Source: Legionella massiliensis (GTDB lineage Bacteria; Pseudomonadota; Gammaproteobacteria; Legionellales; Legionellaceae). Taken from it: 64,000 nt of DNA. A program made the translations under genes and the position numbers. The DNA lies in the NCBI RefSeq assembly GCF_000756815.1, contig NZ_CCVW01000001.1, positions 1,354,001-1,418,000 on the forward strand. Reading direction: 5' to 3'. This document shows, in pieces, positions 29,204-38,679 of the stretch. The notes under the pieces are model-generated. The model did no database searches, was not told the origin of the DNA, and saw only the letters and a list, made by a program, of their open reading frames with translations. Every line of letters begins with the position of its first letter. Position 1 is the stretch's first letter.

Positions 29204-30458
29204 AAGGGGTTTGAGTCTGTGGAGAATTAAATAAGTATTGTGCTAAATCAAGCAGTTCCTCGCGGCCATCCCAAGCTGCTTGGCGTAGGCCTACAGTTGG
29301 ATAATGAGTGAGCTTGTTGACTAAACGATCGCAAAATTCTAGTAATACCTGCTCTTGGTTGCAGCCTGATGATAATTTACCCTGAGCCCGCTGTAATTCG
29401 TAGCGAGCCAAGTTCTGCATTTGGCTGCGATAGTCGCAAATGACATCTTTCGCACGTAATGAACGATGCCAGCGAATATAGTTTTCTAATTCACAATCAA
29501 TCAATTGCTCCGCTTGCTGGGCTGCTGAGCGTCGCTCGTCCATTCCTCGATCACTCATAGATTGCAGATCATCTATGTTGTAAAGATGAACCGAATCCAA
29601 CTCGGCTACATTGGCTTCAATATCACGAGGAACAGCCAGATCAAGGAAGAACATGGGCGCATTGTCACGTTGAGACAATGCATGTTCTACCATGTTTTTA
29701 TTGATAAAAGGGAGAGGGCAGGCTGTAGCAGAAATAACAACATCCGCTTGCGACAAATATTGCGGTATATCGCTAATTGCCAGCGCTTTTCCGTCAAAGT
29801 CAGCAGCAAGTTGTTTAGCATTATCCGTTGTGCGGCTAGCAACCAGAAAACGCTTAACCCCTTGTTTATGCAAGTATTTAGCGACTAGGGTCGCTGTCTC
29901 ACCAGAGCCAATTATAAAAACCCGTAAAGGCTTATAGTCAGTAAACATTTGACCTATAAGTTGCACGGCTGCATAGGCCACTGAAACAGGATTTGTACCA
30001 ATACCGCTAAGGCTGCGAACACGTTTGCTCGCACTAAAAATATATTGAAAAACCTGGCGCAAATTCGTTTTTACAGTACCTAGCTCACAGGCATAGTGAT
30101 AAGCCTGTTTCATTTGCCCAAGAATTTGTGGTTCACCAAGCATCATAGAATCTAGGCCGCTGGCGACACGCAAAGTATGGCGAATTCCGTGTGAGCCATG
30201 ATGCATATAAAGGTAGGGCGATAGTAGTTCTGGGCTGAATTGGTGCTGCTCAGCAAGCCAGGGTACAATACTTTCGGGTTCGTCAGTTTCGCAATAAATT
30301 TCTGTGCGATTACAGGTAGATAGGATTGCAGCTTCATTAACTGACCTTAAATCGACAAGGCTTTGAAGCAGCTTATCTTGCATAGCAAGAGGCAATGCGA
30401 TTTTTTCACGCACTTGCAAAGGAGCAGTTTTATGATTTAGTCCGCAGGCGACAAACAC
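29187..30458 (-). CDS. hemA: Glutamyl-tRNA reductase
   Basis: First committed enzyme of C5-pathway tetrapyrrole synthesis: reduces Glu-tRNA to glutamate-1-semialdehyde. The 423-residue sequence has GLNHKTAPL at the start, the catalytic Cys in [25 protein letters not shown], and the NADPH motif [15 protein letters not shown]. The start is GTG ([10 protein letters not shown]), common for hemA. It heads the operon with prfA and prmC. Upstream lies a 498-base gap with a mobile repeat. Confidence 0.97.
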
Positions 30459-30608
30459 GATAGAATATTAGGGAAACAGAGCAATCTTGCGATTGTAAAC
30501 TATTAGAGAAAGAATTTGTAGAGTAAATAAGGGAACTATAAATAGCTGCTTTGTATGGGGCAGGAGTTAAAAATCCTCTTAATCATTCCGAAGGCCCTGC
30601 AGTCAAGC

Positions 30609-30805
30609 TCATCGGTATCTACATAAGTGTCTGTAATAGATGAGCCCTGTGTCCCTCTAAAGCACGTCATCCAGAGCGCAGCGAAGGATCTCCTGAATGT
30701 GGCACGGTGCTAATTCTGGAGATCCTTCGCTGCGCTCTGGATGACGTAGTGTTGAAACAAGGAAGGACGTGACTTTATTACAGATACTTGTGTAGATACC
30801 TATGG
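30609..30805. mobile_element. 197-bp MITE-like element, 'CCATAGGTATC' ends (copy 1)
   Basis: Left end TCATCGGTATCTACATAAGT and right end CTTGTGTAGATACCTATGG are inverted repeats; inside is the GAGCGCAGCGAAGGATC palindrome shared with the GTAATAGG family. It aligns over its full length with 54272-54466. The right flank GTCGATGCCGC is the reverse complement of the left flank of the other copy, so the two may share an ancestral insertion. The gap 30459-30956 holds no gene. Confidence 0.75.
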
Positions 30806-30956
30806 GTCGATGCCGCAGGTATTCGAATTTTTTATGGATTGTCCATTAGCTAGCTATGTTTTTTATCTGGCAACACAAAATAAGATTGCTCCAAGGATAG
30901 TGTTACAGATAGTATTTTTCCTCATGGAAAAACGGATTTATTAAAGAGAGGTTTGT

Positions 30957-32606
30957 ATGTCAAAGATTAATGGTGGGCAGCTGGTTATTAAATGTTTGGA
31001 AGCGCATGGAGTGGAGTTTGTTTTTGGTATCCCTGGTGCAAAAGTTGATACGGTTTTTGATGCATTGGAAGATTCATCGATTAAATTAATTTTATGCCGC
31101 CACGAGCAAAATGCTGCGTTTATGGCTGCAGCCTATGGTCGCCTAACGGGTAAGCCTGGTGTTGTTCTTGTGACCTCTGGCCCAGGTGTTTCAAACCTGG
31201 CAACTGGATTATTAACTGCAACAACAGAGGGCGATCCCATCGTTGCACTTGGTGGTAATGTCTCCCGCAATATGGCTCTAAAAGCCTCTCATCAAAACAC
31301 TGATAATGTGCAGCTAATGAAGCCAGTTTGTAAGACCAGCGTTGAAACGCAGGTCGCTGAGGTTATTCCAGAGGCAATTGCCAATGCATTTCGCACTGCT
31401 GTCGCGCCCAAAAGAGGGGCTTGCTTTATTAGTCTTCCGCAAGATGTATTGAAGGAGCCTACCTCGGTAAGCGTCATAGAGCCTGGACCCAAAATTAGTT
31501 ATGGCCCTGCATATCCTGAAACCTTAAAGGCCGTTTCAGAATTAGTTAATCAAGCAAAATGTCCTGTTTTATTATTAGGCGAGGAGGCAAGTCGCCCAGA
31601 AAATACTGAAGCCGTCCGAAAAATGCTTTTAAAAACGCATTTACCTACTGTTGGTACCTTTCAGGCCGCAGGTGTAGTCTCAAGAGAATTGGTTTCTTGT
31701 TTTGCAGGGCGAGTTGGATTATTTCGTAATCAACCAGGCGATCAGTTGCTGAATCAGTCCGATGTTATCTTAACCGTTGGCTTTGATTCGGTAGAGTACG
31801 ATCCAGAAATATGGAATGCTGAACGTCAAAAAGCAATTATTCATATTGATTATTCACGAGCCAATATTCATGAAACTTATCAACCCAAATATGAAGTGCT
31901 AGGTGATATTGATGCCAATCTCAATGCATTGACTGAACGTTTAGACGCCTCCATGGCATCGAGAAGCAAAGAAAATGTTAAAGCACATCATGATGCCCAC
32001 CAGAAAATTATTTTGGAAGGAAAATTGCGGTCAAACAGCGAGCTAATGCATCCCTTACATTTTATTCATGAGTTACGGGAGGCGATTGACGATGACACCT
32101 TAATTGCTTGTGATGTTGGAACGATTTATATGTGGATGTCTCGATATTTCTTATCTTATCAACCCCATCATTTGCTATTTAGCAATGGCCAACAAACCTT
32201 AGGTATTGCATTGCCCTGGGCTATGGCTGCAAAAATGGTTTATCCAGAAAAAAGGATTATTTCTATGTCAGGAGATGGTGGTTTTTTATTTTCAGCCATG
32301 GAATTAGAAACTGCGGTCAGAGCTAAGCTTGATTTTATACATTTTGTCTGGCGCGATGGTGCTTACAATATGGTGAAAGAACAAGAGTTAATGAAGTATA
32401 AACGTCCATCTGGCGTAGAGTTTGGCAAGGTAGATATAGTTGACTACGCAAAAGCCTTTGGAGCAGTAGGGTATGAATTGCAAGACCCCGCTCTCTTTGG
32501 TGAATTACTACAAGAGGCCTTTAAGCAACGTGGACCGGTATTAATTGATATTCCGATTGACTATTCTGACAATCCAGGGTTGTTTGAAACGGAGGTGTTA
32601 TCTTGA
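30957..32606 (+). CDS. alsS: Catabolic acetolactate synthase (AlsS type)
   Basis: Condenses two pyruvates to 2-acetolactate using thiamine diphosphate. The 549-residue protein has the catalytic Glu in CRHEQNAAFMA, the TPP-binding motif starting SGDGGFLFSAMELET, and the order N-terminal PYR, central and C-terminal PP domains. There is no adjacent regulatory small subunit; instead acetolactate decarboxylase follows, which marks it as the catabolic, acetoin-forming type rather than the branched-chain amino acid enzyme. ATG follows GAGAGGTTTGT. Its stop TGA overlaps the TTG start of alsD (TTGA). Confidence 0.93.
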   Translation: MSKINGGQLVIKCLEAHGVEFVFGIPGAKVDTVFDALEDSSIKLILCRHEQNAAFMAAAYGRLTGKPGVVLVTSGPGVSNLATGLLTATTEGDPIVALGGNVSRNMALKASHQNTDNVQLMKPVCKTSVETQVAEVIPEAIANAFRTAVAPKRGACFISLPQDVLKEPTSVSVIEPGPKISYGPAYPETLKAVSELVNQAKCPVLLLGEEASRPENTEAVRKMLLKTHLPTVGTFQAAGVVSRELVSCFAGRVGLFRNQPGDQLLNQSDVILTVGFDSVEYDPEIWNAERQKAIIHIDYSRANIHETYQPKYEVLGDIDANLNALTERLDASMASRSKENVKAHHDAHQKIILEGKLRSNSELMHPLHFIHELREAIDDDTLIACDVGTIYMWMSRYFLSYQPHHLLFSNGQQTLGIALPWAMAAKMVYPEKRIISMSGDGGFLFSAMELETAVRAKLDFIHFVWRDGAYNMVKEQELMKYKRPSGVEFGKVDIVDYAKAFGAVGYELQDPALFGELLQEAFKQRGPVLIDIPIDYSDNPGLFETEVLS

Positions 32607-33331
32607 GTTGTTCGAATAAAACCTTATTTCAGGTCGGGGTGTTATGCGGGTTTCTTAATAAAGTGTATGAGGGCGAGCACAGCCTCGCTCAAATTATGAA
32701 AAAGGGAAACATGGGCATTGGAACCTTTGATTCTGTCCATGGCGAGTTAATTGGATTGGATGGTCAGTTCTATCGAATAATCGAAGATGGTATTGCCCGT
32801 CCTGTCGATCCGGAGCAAAAATCACCCTTTGCCTGGGTGATTGACTTTGAGGAAACGCAACAGTTTGTCCTGGAAAATATTCAAAGTTTCGAACATTTTT
32901 CAGAAGAGTTTGATCAGCGAGTGTCATCACCTAATTACATTTACGCCTATCGTTTTGAATGCTTGATGGAAGAAATGGAGTGTCGCTCGGAAGCTTGTCA
33001 GCCGAAGCCTTTTCAACCTTTGGTAGAAACAATGGCTGATGTTCAGGTCAATTTCTCTTATAGCAACATCAACGCAATGGTTGCTGGTTTTTATTTCCCC
33101 TCTTATATGGCAACAATCAACATACCTGGTCATCACATGCATTTTGTGGATCCAACGACTCAGAAAGGTGGGCATGTTTTTGGTTTTTCATTTAAAAAGG
33201 CATTAATCAAAGTCTGCTGTATCAAAAACTTTGAACTTGCATTAATCGAGTCAGAAACCTTTGAAAAATTAGATACGCAGATTGACAATATGAAAGAAGC
33301 TACGCATTTAATTGAGAAGCAGCGTAAGTGA
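32603..33331 (+). CDS. alsD: Alpha-acetolactate decarboxylase
   Basis: Converts 2-acetolactate to acetoin and CO2. The 242-residue protein shows the family signatures GIGTFDSVHGELIGLDGQFY near residue 35 and the zinc/active-site region IPGHHMHFVDPTTQKGGHV near 175. The TTG start overlaps the stop of alsS and has GGAGGTG at the correct distance, so both are translated from one message. Together they divert surplus pyruvate to neutral acetoin; no acetoin reductase or alsR-type regulator is next to them. In other bacteria the gene is also called budA. Confidence 0.94.
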   Translation: MSCSNKTLFQVGVLCGFLNKVYEGEHSLAQIMKKGNMGIGTFDSVHGELIGLDGQFYRIIEDGIARPVDPEQKSPFAWVIDFEETQQFVLENIQSFEHFSEEFDQRVSSPNYIYAYRFECLMEEMECRSEACQPKPFQPLVETMADVQVNFSYSNINAMVAGFYFPSYMATINIPGHHMHFVDPTTQKGGHVFGFSFKKALIKVCCIKNFELALIESETFEKLDTQIDNMKEATHLIEKQRK

Positions 33332-33360
33332 TCTCTGCGAGGGGCTGGTGTGATGATAGG

Positions 33361-33494
33361 CACTGCCATTAAGTTAAGGACATTTGTCATTCCCGCGAAG
33401 GCGGGAAACCATCTCTACATTGGCACTGTGCTTAGCCAGAAATAGTTTCCCGCCTTCGCGGGAATGACAAAACCTTCCTTAAATTAATGACAGT
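33361..33494. repeat. 134-bp inverted-repeat element, 'CATTAAGTTAAGGA' family (copy 1)
   Basis: Ends CACTGCCATTAAGTTAAGGA and TCCTTAAATTAATGACAGTG pair with three mismatches; the inner arms are TCATTCCCGCGAAGGCGGGA and TCCCGCCTTCGCGGGAATGA. Copy 2, inverted, is at 40734-40868. Confidence 0.85.
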
Positions 33495-33527
33495 GGGTGT
33501 AATAGGTCAGCTTTTTAGGCACTAAGT

Positions 33528-33614
33528 CCCGTCATTGCGAGGAACGTAGTGACGAAGCAATCTAAAGTTCGGAGCCCTGAACCATGGATTGCTTCACGCC
33601 GTTCGCAATGACGG
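33528..33614. repeat. Inverted repeat 'CCGTCATTGCGAGGAACGTA' family
   Basis: Arms CCGTCATTGCGAGGAACG...GAAGCAATC and GATTGCTTC...CGTTCGCAATGACGG. A GTAATAGGTCAG end from the other family (from about 33498) lies just upstream, so this may be one chimeric element. No gene in 33332-33620. Confidence 0.7.
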
Positions 33615-33620
33615 CGTTTT

Positions 33621-34040
33621 TTAAGAGATAGTAAAATGCCCCTTGTTATCGTAACTACCAGAAAAATATGGGCAGCTCCACATATTTACACTGTTTATCT
33701 GCACAACAGGACTAGATACCCAAGAAATGAACGCCGTGCATATTTTCCCAGAAGGATTGAAGCCATCCATTATCTCTAAGTTAATTTGACCACTACTCAG
33801 ACTAGGCGTTGAATTTGAAATGTACTGAATACATGACGTTTGGTTAGTATCGATAGGGTTCGTCGGGCCGTAATTGCCCCATACATTAGGTATGTCAGGT
33901 TCTACATTAATAGCTAGCTTAGATTTATTCACTATATAGAAAGATAATTGGCCAAGTTTAGTCGGACAATTTACTGCGTAGGCACTAGAGGAAAGAAGCA
34001 GAGCACTACTAACAGCAAGCACTATTTTTTTTAACAACAT
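33621..34040 (-). CDS. Small exported protein of unknown function
   Basis: A 139-residue precursor with a clear signal peptide (MLLKKIVLAVSSALLLSSSAYA). The mature part has four cysteines, several aromatic residues and a beta-rich look (LGQLSFYIVNKSKLAINVEP, INLEIMDGFNPSGKICTAF); a small periplasmic or secreted beta protein stabilised by disulphides is likely. I chose ATG 34040, which has GGAGG upstream; the frame extends to 34058 without better support. No relationship to neighbours is visible. Confidence 0.65.
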   Translation of the reverse strand: MLLKKIVLAVSSALLLSSSAYAVNCPTKLGQLSFYIVNKSKLAINVEPDIPNVWGNYGPTNPIDTNQTSCIQYISNSTPSLSSGQINLEIMDGFNPSGKICTAFISWVSSPVVQINSVNMWSCPYFSGSYDNKGHFTIS

Positions 34041-34080
34041 TCCATACTGAACCTCCATGTCTTATAAATAGAAATTTATT

Positions 34081-34218
34081 GTAATAGGTCACACCTCCCT
34101 CCACCTCGTCATCCTGAGCGCAGCGAAGGATCTCCGGGATTGGCACTGTGCCCCATTCGGGAGATCCTTCGCTGCTCAGGATGACGTGCTATGTTAGGGT
34201 AACGGACTGACCTATTAC
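34081..34218. mobile_element. 138-bp MITE-like element, 'GTAATAGGTCA' family
   Basis: Perfect 11-bp terminal repeats GTAATAGGTCA and TGACCTATTAC. Flanks AATTTATT (left) and TATTTATT (right) look like an 8-bp target duplication with one mismatch. Internal arms GTCATCCTGAGCGCAGCGAA and TTCGCTGCTCAGGATGAC. No reading frame. Confidence 0.85.
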
Positions 34219-34252
34219 TATTTATTCTCCATGAAACCTAGTAATTCATTTC

Positions 34253-35689
34253 CTAACCCGCATCGACCAAAATTTTACAAATTTTATCTTCTAACTCTTT
34301 GTATTTTGCTGAGGGCTCTGTAAAACCATTGATCATGATCGAGAAAATCAAGGTTTGCTTATTTTTAGTCTCAACATAGCCTGCTAGTGAAGTCACCGCT
34401 GTCTCTGAGCCTGTTTTGGCATAGATTTTACCCCTGGTTTCCGGTTCATTTAAGCGGTCTTTAAGGGTGCCATCTACACCGGCAATCGCCAGTGATGAAA
34501 TAAAGCTAGAAGATTCAGGGGAAAGGAAGATTTTTTGTAATAAGTAAACGATTTGCTCTGGCTTTAAAAAATTATAACGCGATGCGCCGGCGCCATCGAT
34601 GAGCGTTGTTTTGGGTAATTTGAGTTCTAGAGTTGTGGACAGGATAGCTCGCACAGCTTTATTGCCATTGGTATAGCTTCCTGCTTCATGAGCATAGTCT
34701 GCTCCCATTGTCTTAAATAAAGCATCCGCAATCGTATTATCAGACTCCTTTAGCATCGTAGAAACCATGTCCTTTAAAGGCGGTGAGTCTTGTCTTGCGA
34801 AGGCTTTGGGGAAGGCATCAAATTTTTTAAATTCAATTCCACCAGCCAAGCTGATTTGATTTTTCTTTAGCGAATAATTTAATAAGGAACGGATGTTTTC
34901 ACGGGGGCTACTAATTGCCATCTCAATAACCTGGGGTTTTGCTTTATCTAAGATACAGCCACTGAGGGTATAGCTGGATGAGTCTGTTCGCTTGACCTTT
35001 ACCTGGCAATTTTTCGTTTTGTCAGAGCTTGTTACAACTTCATTGATGAACTTCATCGTTTGTGGATAATCAGGCAATTCAAGTTTGGCTGGTTCGCCAG
35101 CTTTTGCTGCGGGGTTAAGCGTAGCTGTCACGCAGTTATGATTGATTATCAGGCTGCTCATTGGTGAACCCCAGCAGAAATCCTGATCGTCCCAGGAGGA
35201 TCCTGGGCTAAGGGTCATTTGATCAAAGGCGCTGTCATCTATAATGGCCTGTCCCTTAATGTGGCGGATGCCTGCTTCTGAAAGGGACTCGATCAAAAAT
35301 TCAAATTGAGGAACAGTAAGGGTTGGATCCCCGGAAAATTGCAGGTAAATATTGTCATTTAAAGTGCTTTTCTTAATTTTTTTATAGTCTGCAAAAAGCT
35401 GGGTATGGTAGCTAAAGTCAGGGCCTAAGTAGCGTAAGGCGGCAAAGGCTGTAAATAACTTTTGATTCGATGCTGGCATGAAATAGCGGTCAACATCTTT
35501 TTTGTAAAGTACTTTGCCAGTTTTGGCATCTTGCACAAAAACGCCAACATTTATATTTTCACCAAAATCAGTTAAAACTTTGTTTATTTTCTCAGCAAGT
35601 ATTTCTGGATCAATTTTCTGTTCAGCATAAGTCGCTGTTACGAAAAGGGAAAACGATAGTATAAGCCCCTGCAAAACGTTTTTTTTCAT
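34253..35689 (-). CDS. dacB: D-alanyl-D-alanine carboxypeptidase/endopeptidase (PBP4, DacB)
   Basis: Periplasmic class C penicillin-binding protein that trims and cleaves peptidoglycan cross-links. The 478-residue precursor has a signal peptide (LQGLILSFSLFVTATYA), the SxxK motif in MPASNQKLF near residue 72, the SxN motif in KESDNTIAD, and the KTG motif in YAKTGSETAV. The long insert between SxxK and SxN is usual for PBP4. It ends the bioC-dacB pair: 17 bases separate it from bioC upstream. Confidence 0.93.
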   Translation of the reverse strand: MKKNVLQGLILSFSLFVTATYAEQKIDPEILAEKINKVLTDFGENINVGVFVQDAKTGKVLYKKDVDRYFMPASNQKLFTAFAALRYLGPDFSYHTQLFADYKKIKKSTLNDNIYLQFSGDPTLTVPQFEFLIESLSEAGIRHIKGQAIIDDSAFDQMTLSPGSSWDDQDFCWGSPMSSLIINHNCVTATLNPAAKAGEPAKLELPDYPQTMKFINEVVTSSDKTKNCQVKVKRTDSSSYTLSGCILDKAKPQVIEMAISSPRENIRSLLNYSLKKNQISLAGGIEFKKFDAFPKAFARQDSPPLKDMVSTMLKESDNTIADALFKTMGADYAHEAGSYTNGNKAVRAILSTTLELKLPKTTLIDGAGASRYNFLKPEQIVYLLQKIFLSPESSSFISSLAIAGVDGTLKDRLNEPETRGKIYAKTGSETAVTSLAGYVETKNKQTLIFSIMINGFTEPSAKYKELEDKICKILVDAG

Positions 35690-35706
35690 ATCCAGTATTT
35701 CCCCTG

Positions 35707-36561
35707 TTATTTTCGCCGAATCCTTGAAATAGGAATAAAGGTTTCCGTTCCTGTACCCAAACGGCGTTGCTCACCCTTCCAGGCATGACCATAGACTACC
35801 TCATAACTGAGGGGGTATTTTCCTTCTGCTGTACATAAGGTTTGATAAGCAGATTCAAAATGCAGCCATGACTGTTTTCCTGTTAAGCCCTTATTACGAG
35901 ACTGATTGATATTGCGAACACCCTGTGCTTTCAAATTTTGTAATAATTGCTTCAAACTAGCATAGTGTACTGTTAATAATTCCATATCAACAACTGGATC
36001 GAGAAAATGTTCTGCTAAGAGATGGTCACCAATATCATGCATATCGATAAAATCATTGGCATGGGCATGCTGATCTGCTCTAAGCCAGGCTTGTTTCAAT
36101 TCTTTAAAGGTATCTGGGCCTAGGGTTGAAAACATCAGACAGCCATTGAAATTCATCACCCGATTGAGTTCCTGAGCTAGATTAGCGAAGGATTCTGACC
36201 AATGAATGACCTGATTTGCAAAGATAAGATCAAAACAGCCATTAGCAAAGGGCAGGTTGGTCATATCGCCATTAACTAAGGGCCATTTTCGTCGCCATCC
36301 TTGTTTTTTTCTGGCTTGTTCAAGCATCGCTGTCGATAAATCCAGGCCGATAATTTCTGCTTGTGGATATTTCTTTTTCAATAAAAGACTAAAAAGACCA
36401 GTACCACAGCCTAAATCTAATACGTAGCGAGGCGTGATTTTCAGATAATGCAGCCGGTCGAAGAGGCGCTCACCAATTTCGTTTTGTATTTTGGCGGCCT
36501 GTTCATATTCAGAGGCATGTTTGGTAAATGCGTTGCAAATTTCGATTTTCAGATTCATCAT
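35707..36561 (-). CDS. bioC: Malonyl-ACP O-methyltransferase BioC
   Basis: Methylates malonyl-ACP to prime pimelate synthesis for biotin. The 284-residue SAM-dependent methyltransferase starts IEICNAFTKHASEYEQAAKIQ, the F-x-x-h-A-x-x-Y signature of BioC, then VLDLGCGTGLFSLLL (SAM site), LDLSTAML, and NQVIHWS, all characteristic. Other biotin genes are not adjacent in this window. Start is ATG 36561 or 36558; no strong ribosome site is seen. Divergent from comF, with only 34 bases between starts. Confidence 0.9.
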   Translation of the reverse strand: MMNLKIEICNAFTKHASEYEQAAKIQNEIGERLFDRLHYLKITPRYVLDLGCGTGLFSLLLKKKYPQAEIIGLDLSTAMLEQARKKQGWRRKWPLVNGDMTNLPFANGCFDLIFANQVIHWSESFANLAQELNRVMNFNGCLMFSTLGPDTFKELKQAWLRADQHAHANDFIDMHDIGDHLLAEHFLDPVVDMELLTVHYASLKQLLQNLKAQGVRNINQSRNKGLTGKQSWLHFESAYQTLCTAEGKYPLSYEVVYGHAWKGEQRRLGTGTETFIPISRIRRK

Positions 36562-36595
36562 GAGCAAGAAATAAATTACAGGAAATCCAACGCTC

Positions 36596-37294
36596 GTGCG
36601 CCAGAAAATTGCCAGTATATCACAGATGCTGCGATTGCCTTCGATCTGTGTACTTTGCCAACAATATCATCGTCAACAGCTAGCCGTTTGTGAGTTATGT
36701 AAGGCTTCTCTCAAGAAAATTGGCCCGGCTTGTTACTATTGCGCCCTCCCTTTACCAGATGAAAAATTCTTGGTATGTGGGCTTTGTAGTAAAAAACAAC
36801 CGGTGATTGATCATACATTGACAGCCTATCTTTATGAGGATCCACTAAGAGCTTTACTACATGACTTCAAATATAAGGAAGCCCTTTATCTGCGAAGTTT
36901 CTTAGTGGATTTGATGTTAGAGGCTTTACCAGAGCAGGCTTTATTACAAACAGAATGCTTGGTACCAGTTCCTTCTCACCCTAGGCGTATACGTGAACGC
37001 GGTTTCAATCAAGCCGCTGAATTGGCCAAAATGTTGGCTAAAACGCTGGGACTTGTCTGTGAATTAAATCTCTGTAAAAAGATAATTCATACCCAACCGC
37101 AGGCCAGTTTGAATAGTAAAGCACGCCGGCGTAATCTGCGTCAGGCCTTTCAGGCAAAGACAAAAGGTTATCAACATATCACCTTGGTCGATGATTTGTT
37201 GACAACAGGTAGTACGGCTAATGAATTAGCTAAAGTGCTTAAGCAGCAGGGTGTTTCGCGGGTTGATCTCTGGTGTTGTGCCCGTACGCCATAA
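36596..37294 (+). CDS. comF: ComF family phosphoribosyltransferase-like competence protein
   Basis: Cytoplasmic protein needed for natural transformation in several bacteria, including Legionella. The 232-residue form has an N-terminal zinc-ribbon-like part (CVLCQQ, CELCK, CYYCALP, CGLCSKK) and a C-terminal PRTase domain with VPVPSHPRRIRERGFNQA and the PRPP loop VDDLLTTGSTANE. Start is uncertain: GTG 36596 (longer) or ATG 36626 (MLRLPSICVLC). It converges with the M50 protease gene with a 3-base gap. Confidence 0.92.
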   Translation: MRQKIASISQMLRLPSICVLCQQYHRQQLAVCELCKASLKKIGPACYYCALPLPDEKFLVCGLCSKKQPVIDHTLTAYLYEDPLRALLHDFKYKEALYLRSFLVDLMLEALPEQALLQTECLVPVPSHPRRIRERGFNQAAELAKMLAKTLGLVCELNLCKKIIHTQPQASLNSKARRRNLRQAFQAKTKGYQHITLVDDLLTTGSTANELAKVLKQQGVSRVDLWCCARTP

Positions 37295-37297
37295 GCC

Positions 37298-38371
37298 CTA
37301 ATGGATAAACCGCTGTAAATCATTCATAAGCAATTGCACCAGAACTAAGGCAAAAATTATCACAGCAAAGTTGTGTAATAAAATTTCAAAGGCGACCGAT
37401 ACTGGTTGACCACGACATTTTTCAACAAGCGCATAAACAATTGATGCACCATCCAGGCCAGGAACAGGAAAGAGATTGACCAGACCTACCGAAAGGCTAA
37501 AGGAGGCAATGAAATAGAGAAATACAGCGATTCCCTGAAGAAATGAGCTGATCGAAGCGCTAAATATGCCAAGCGGTCCAAGCAGAACAGAGAAGGGAAT
37601 GACCTTGGTTAATAAGAGTTTGAGCATAATTAGAAAAAAATGAAGTAAATACAATACCTTAACTGTTGCTGCATGCATAGCTGAAAGGAGTGATTGGCCA
37701 GCAACCCGCTCCAGATGTGATTGGTTTGCTACAGGTATGATCCCAATTGCGGTTAGCAAGGATTTGTCTTGTTTTGTATAGCGCCATTTTTCCAAATCCA
37801 GATTAACCTGATGTGCTTCCCCCTGAGAGTTAGACAATAAAACAGGAACCTCCGATTTGCCAACGACCATAATAAGTCCTATACCAACCTCTTGCCAGGA
37901 GTTTGTTTTTTGGCCAGCAATGGCAACAAAGCGTTCATTGGCTTGAATTCCTGCCTGAGCAGCGATACTTTGCGGCATGACCTCTTGGATATAAGGTGCA
38001 CGTTGCTGATAGCCAAGCATATACATGAACGTGAGGGCTAGAAGTGCTGTAAGCAGATTTGCTAGAGGGCCGGCAAGCAGAATAAGGCAGCGTTGCCAAA
38101 TAGGTTTTTTATCGAAGCAGAGGTGAAATTCGTTTTCGGGGACAGGTTCTATGCGTGAATTGCGCAGTTGCACATAACCGCCCAAGGGCCATAGTGACCA
38201 AGCCCATTCTTGTCCCGCTTTATCTTTCCGTGAAAAGAGAGTCTTACCAAAACCAATTGAAATACGTTTAATCTGTACCCCAAACAGTCTGGCAACTATC
38301 GCATGCCCAGCCTCGTGAATGCCTATTACTAAAAGCAAAGTTAATACAATAGCAACTACCGCAAGAACCAT
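37298..38371 (-). CDS. Site-2 (M50) membrane metalloprotease, RseP-like
   Basis: Intramembrane zinc protease of the RseP/S2P group. The 357-residue protein has HEAGH in the first membrane segment (zinc ligands and Glu), a PDZ-like periplasmic domain (about 115-195; AAQAGIQANERFVAIAG), and the second zinc motif NLFPVPGLDGAS in the third segment; the family's usual NPDG-type Asp is here LDG. It has one PDZ domain rather than the two of E. coli RseP, and no bamA-dxr context, so it is likely a paralogue with another substrate. ATG 38371 has TTGGAG upstream. The 94-residue gene lies 23 bases upstream and probably shares the message. Confidence 0.9.
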   Translation of the reverse strand: MVLAVVAIVLTLLLVIGIHEAGHAIVARLFGVQIKRISIGFGKTLFSRKDKAGQEWAWSLWPLGGYVQLRNSRIEPVPENEFHLCFDKKPIWQRCLILLAGPLANLLTALLALTFMYMLGYQQRAPYIQEVMPQSIAAQAGIQANERFVAIAGQKTNSWQEVGIGLIMVVGKSEVPVLLSNSQGEAHQVNLDLEKWRYTKQDKSLLTAIGIIPVANQSHLERVAGQSLLSAMHAATVKVLYLLHFFLIMLKLLLTKVIPFSVLLGPLGIFSASISSFLQGIAVFLYFIASFSLSVGLVNLFPVPGLDGASIVYALVEKCRGQPVSVAFEILLHNFAVIIFALVLVQLLMNDLQRFIH

Positions 38372-38394
38372 AAAAGACTCCAAGAGTGGACGTA

Positions 38395-38679
38395 TTATCG
38401 TGTGTTATCTACTACTAATTGCAGCATAGGTTTCCCTTTTCGTCCATCTTGTCCATCCAGCTCGTACCCATTTCTATAAACACGGAAGGTGCGATAGGCG
38501 CGGGATGTTTCACTATCGATTAATTCCACATCATCTCCTTGGTCATCAACAAGGGTAACAGTCAGGTATATTTCGCGAAATTGGCTAATTTTATAACGTT
38601 CTTTGAACATGCGCAGAACGGATAACAAACTTTCCGCTGCTTCTTCACTATTATGTTTGCCTTGAAAAATGATGTCCAT
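38395..38679 (-). CDS. Conserved small protein upstream of M50 protease
   Basis: A 94-residue soluble protein with an alpha-beta look: HNSEEAAESLLSVLRMFKERY helix, then strands IYLTVTLVDDQGD and AYRTFRVYRNGYEL. Start ATG follows GAGGGGCAGCA. I do not recognise the family. The tight spacing with the protease suggests co-expression and perhaps a regulatory or substrate role, which is only inference. Confidence 0.7.
   Translation of the reverse strand: MDIIFQGKHNSEEAAESLLSVLRMFKERYKISQFREIYLTVTLVDDQGDDVELIDSETSRAYRTFRVYRNGYELDGQDGRKGKPMLQLVVDNTR

Noticed and set aside
33361-33614. Small RNA gene in the alsD downstream gap
   Set aside because: Hairpins there belong to two repeat families present elsewhere; no separate promoter and terminator could be seen.
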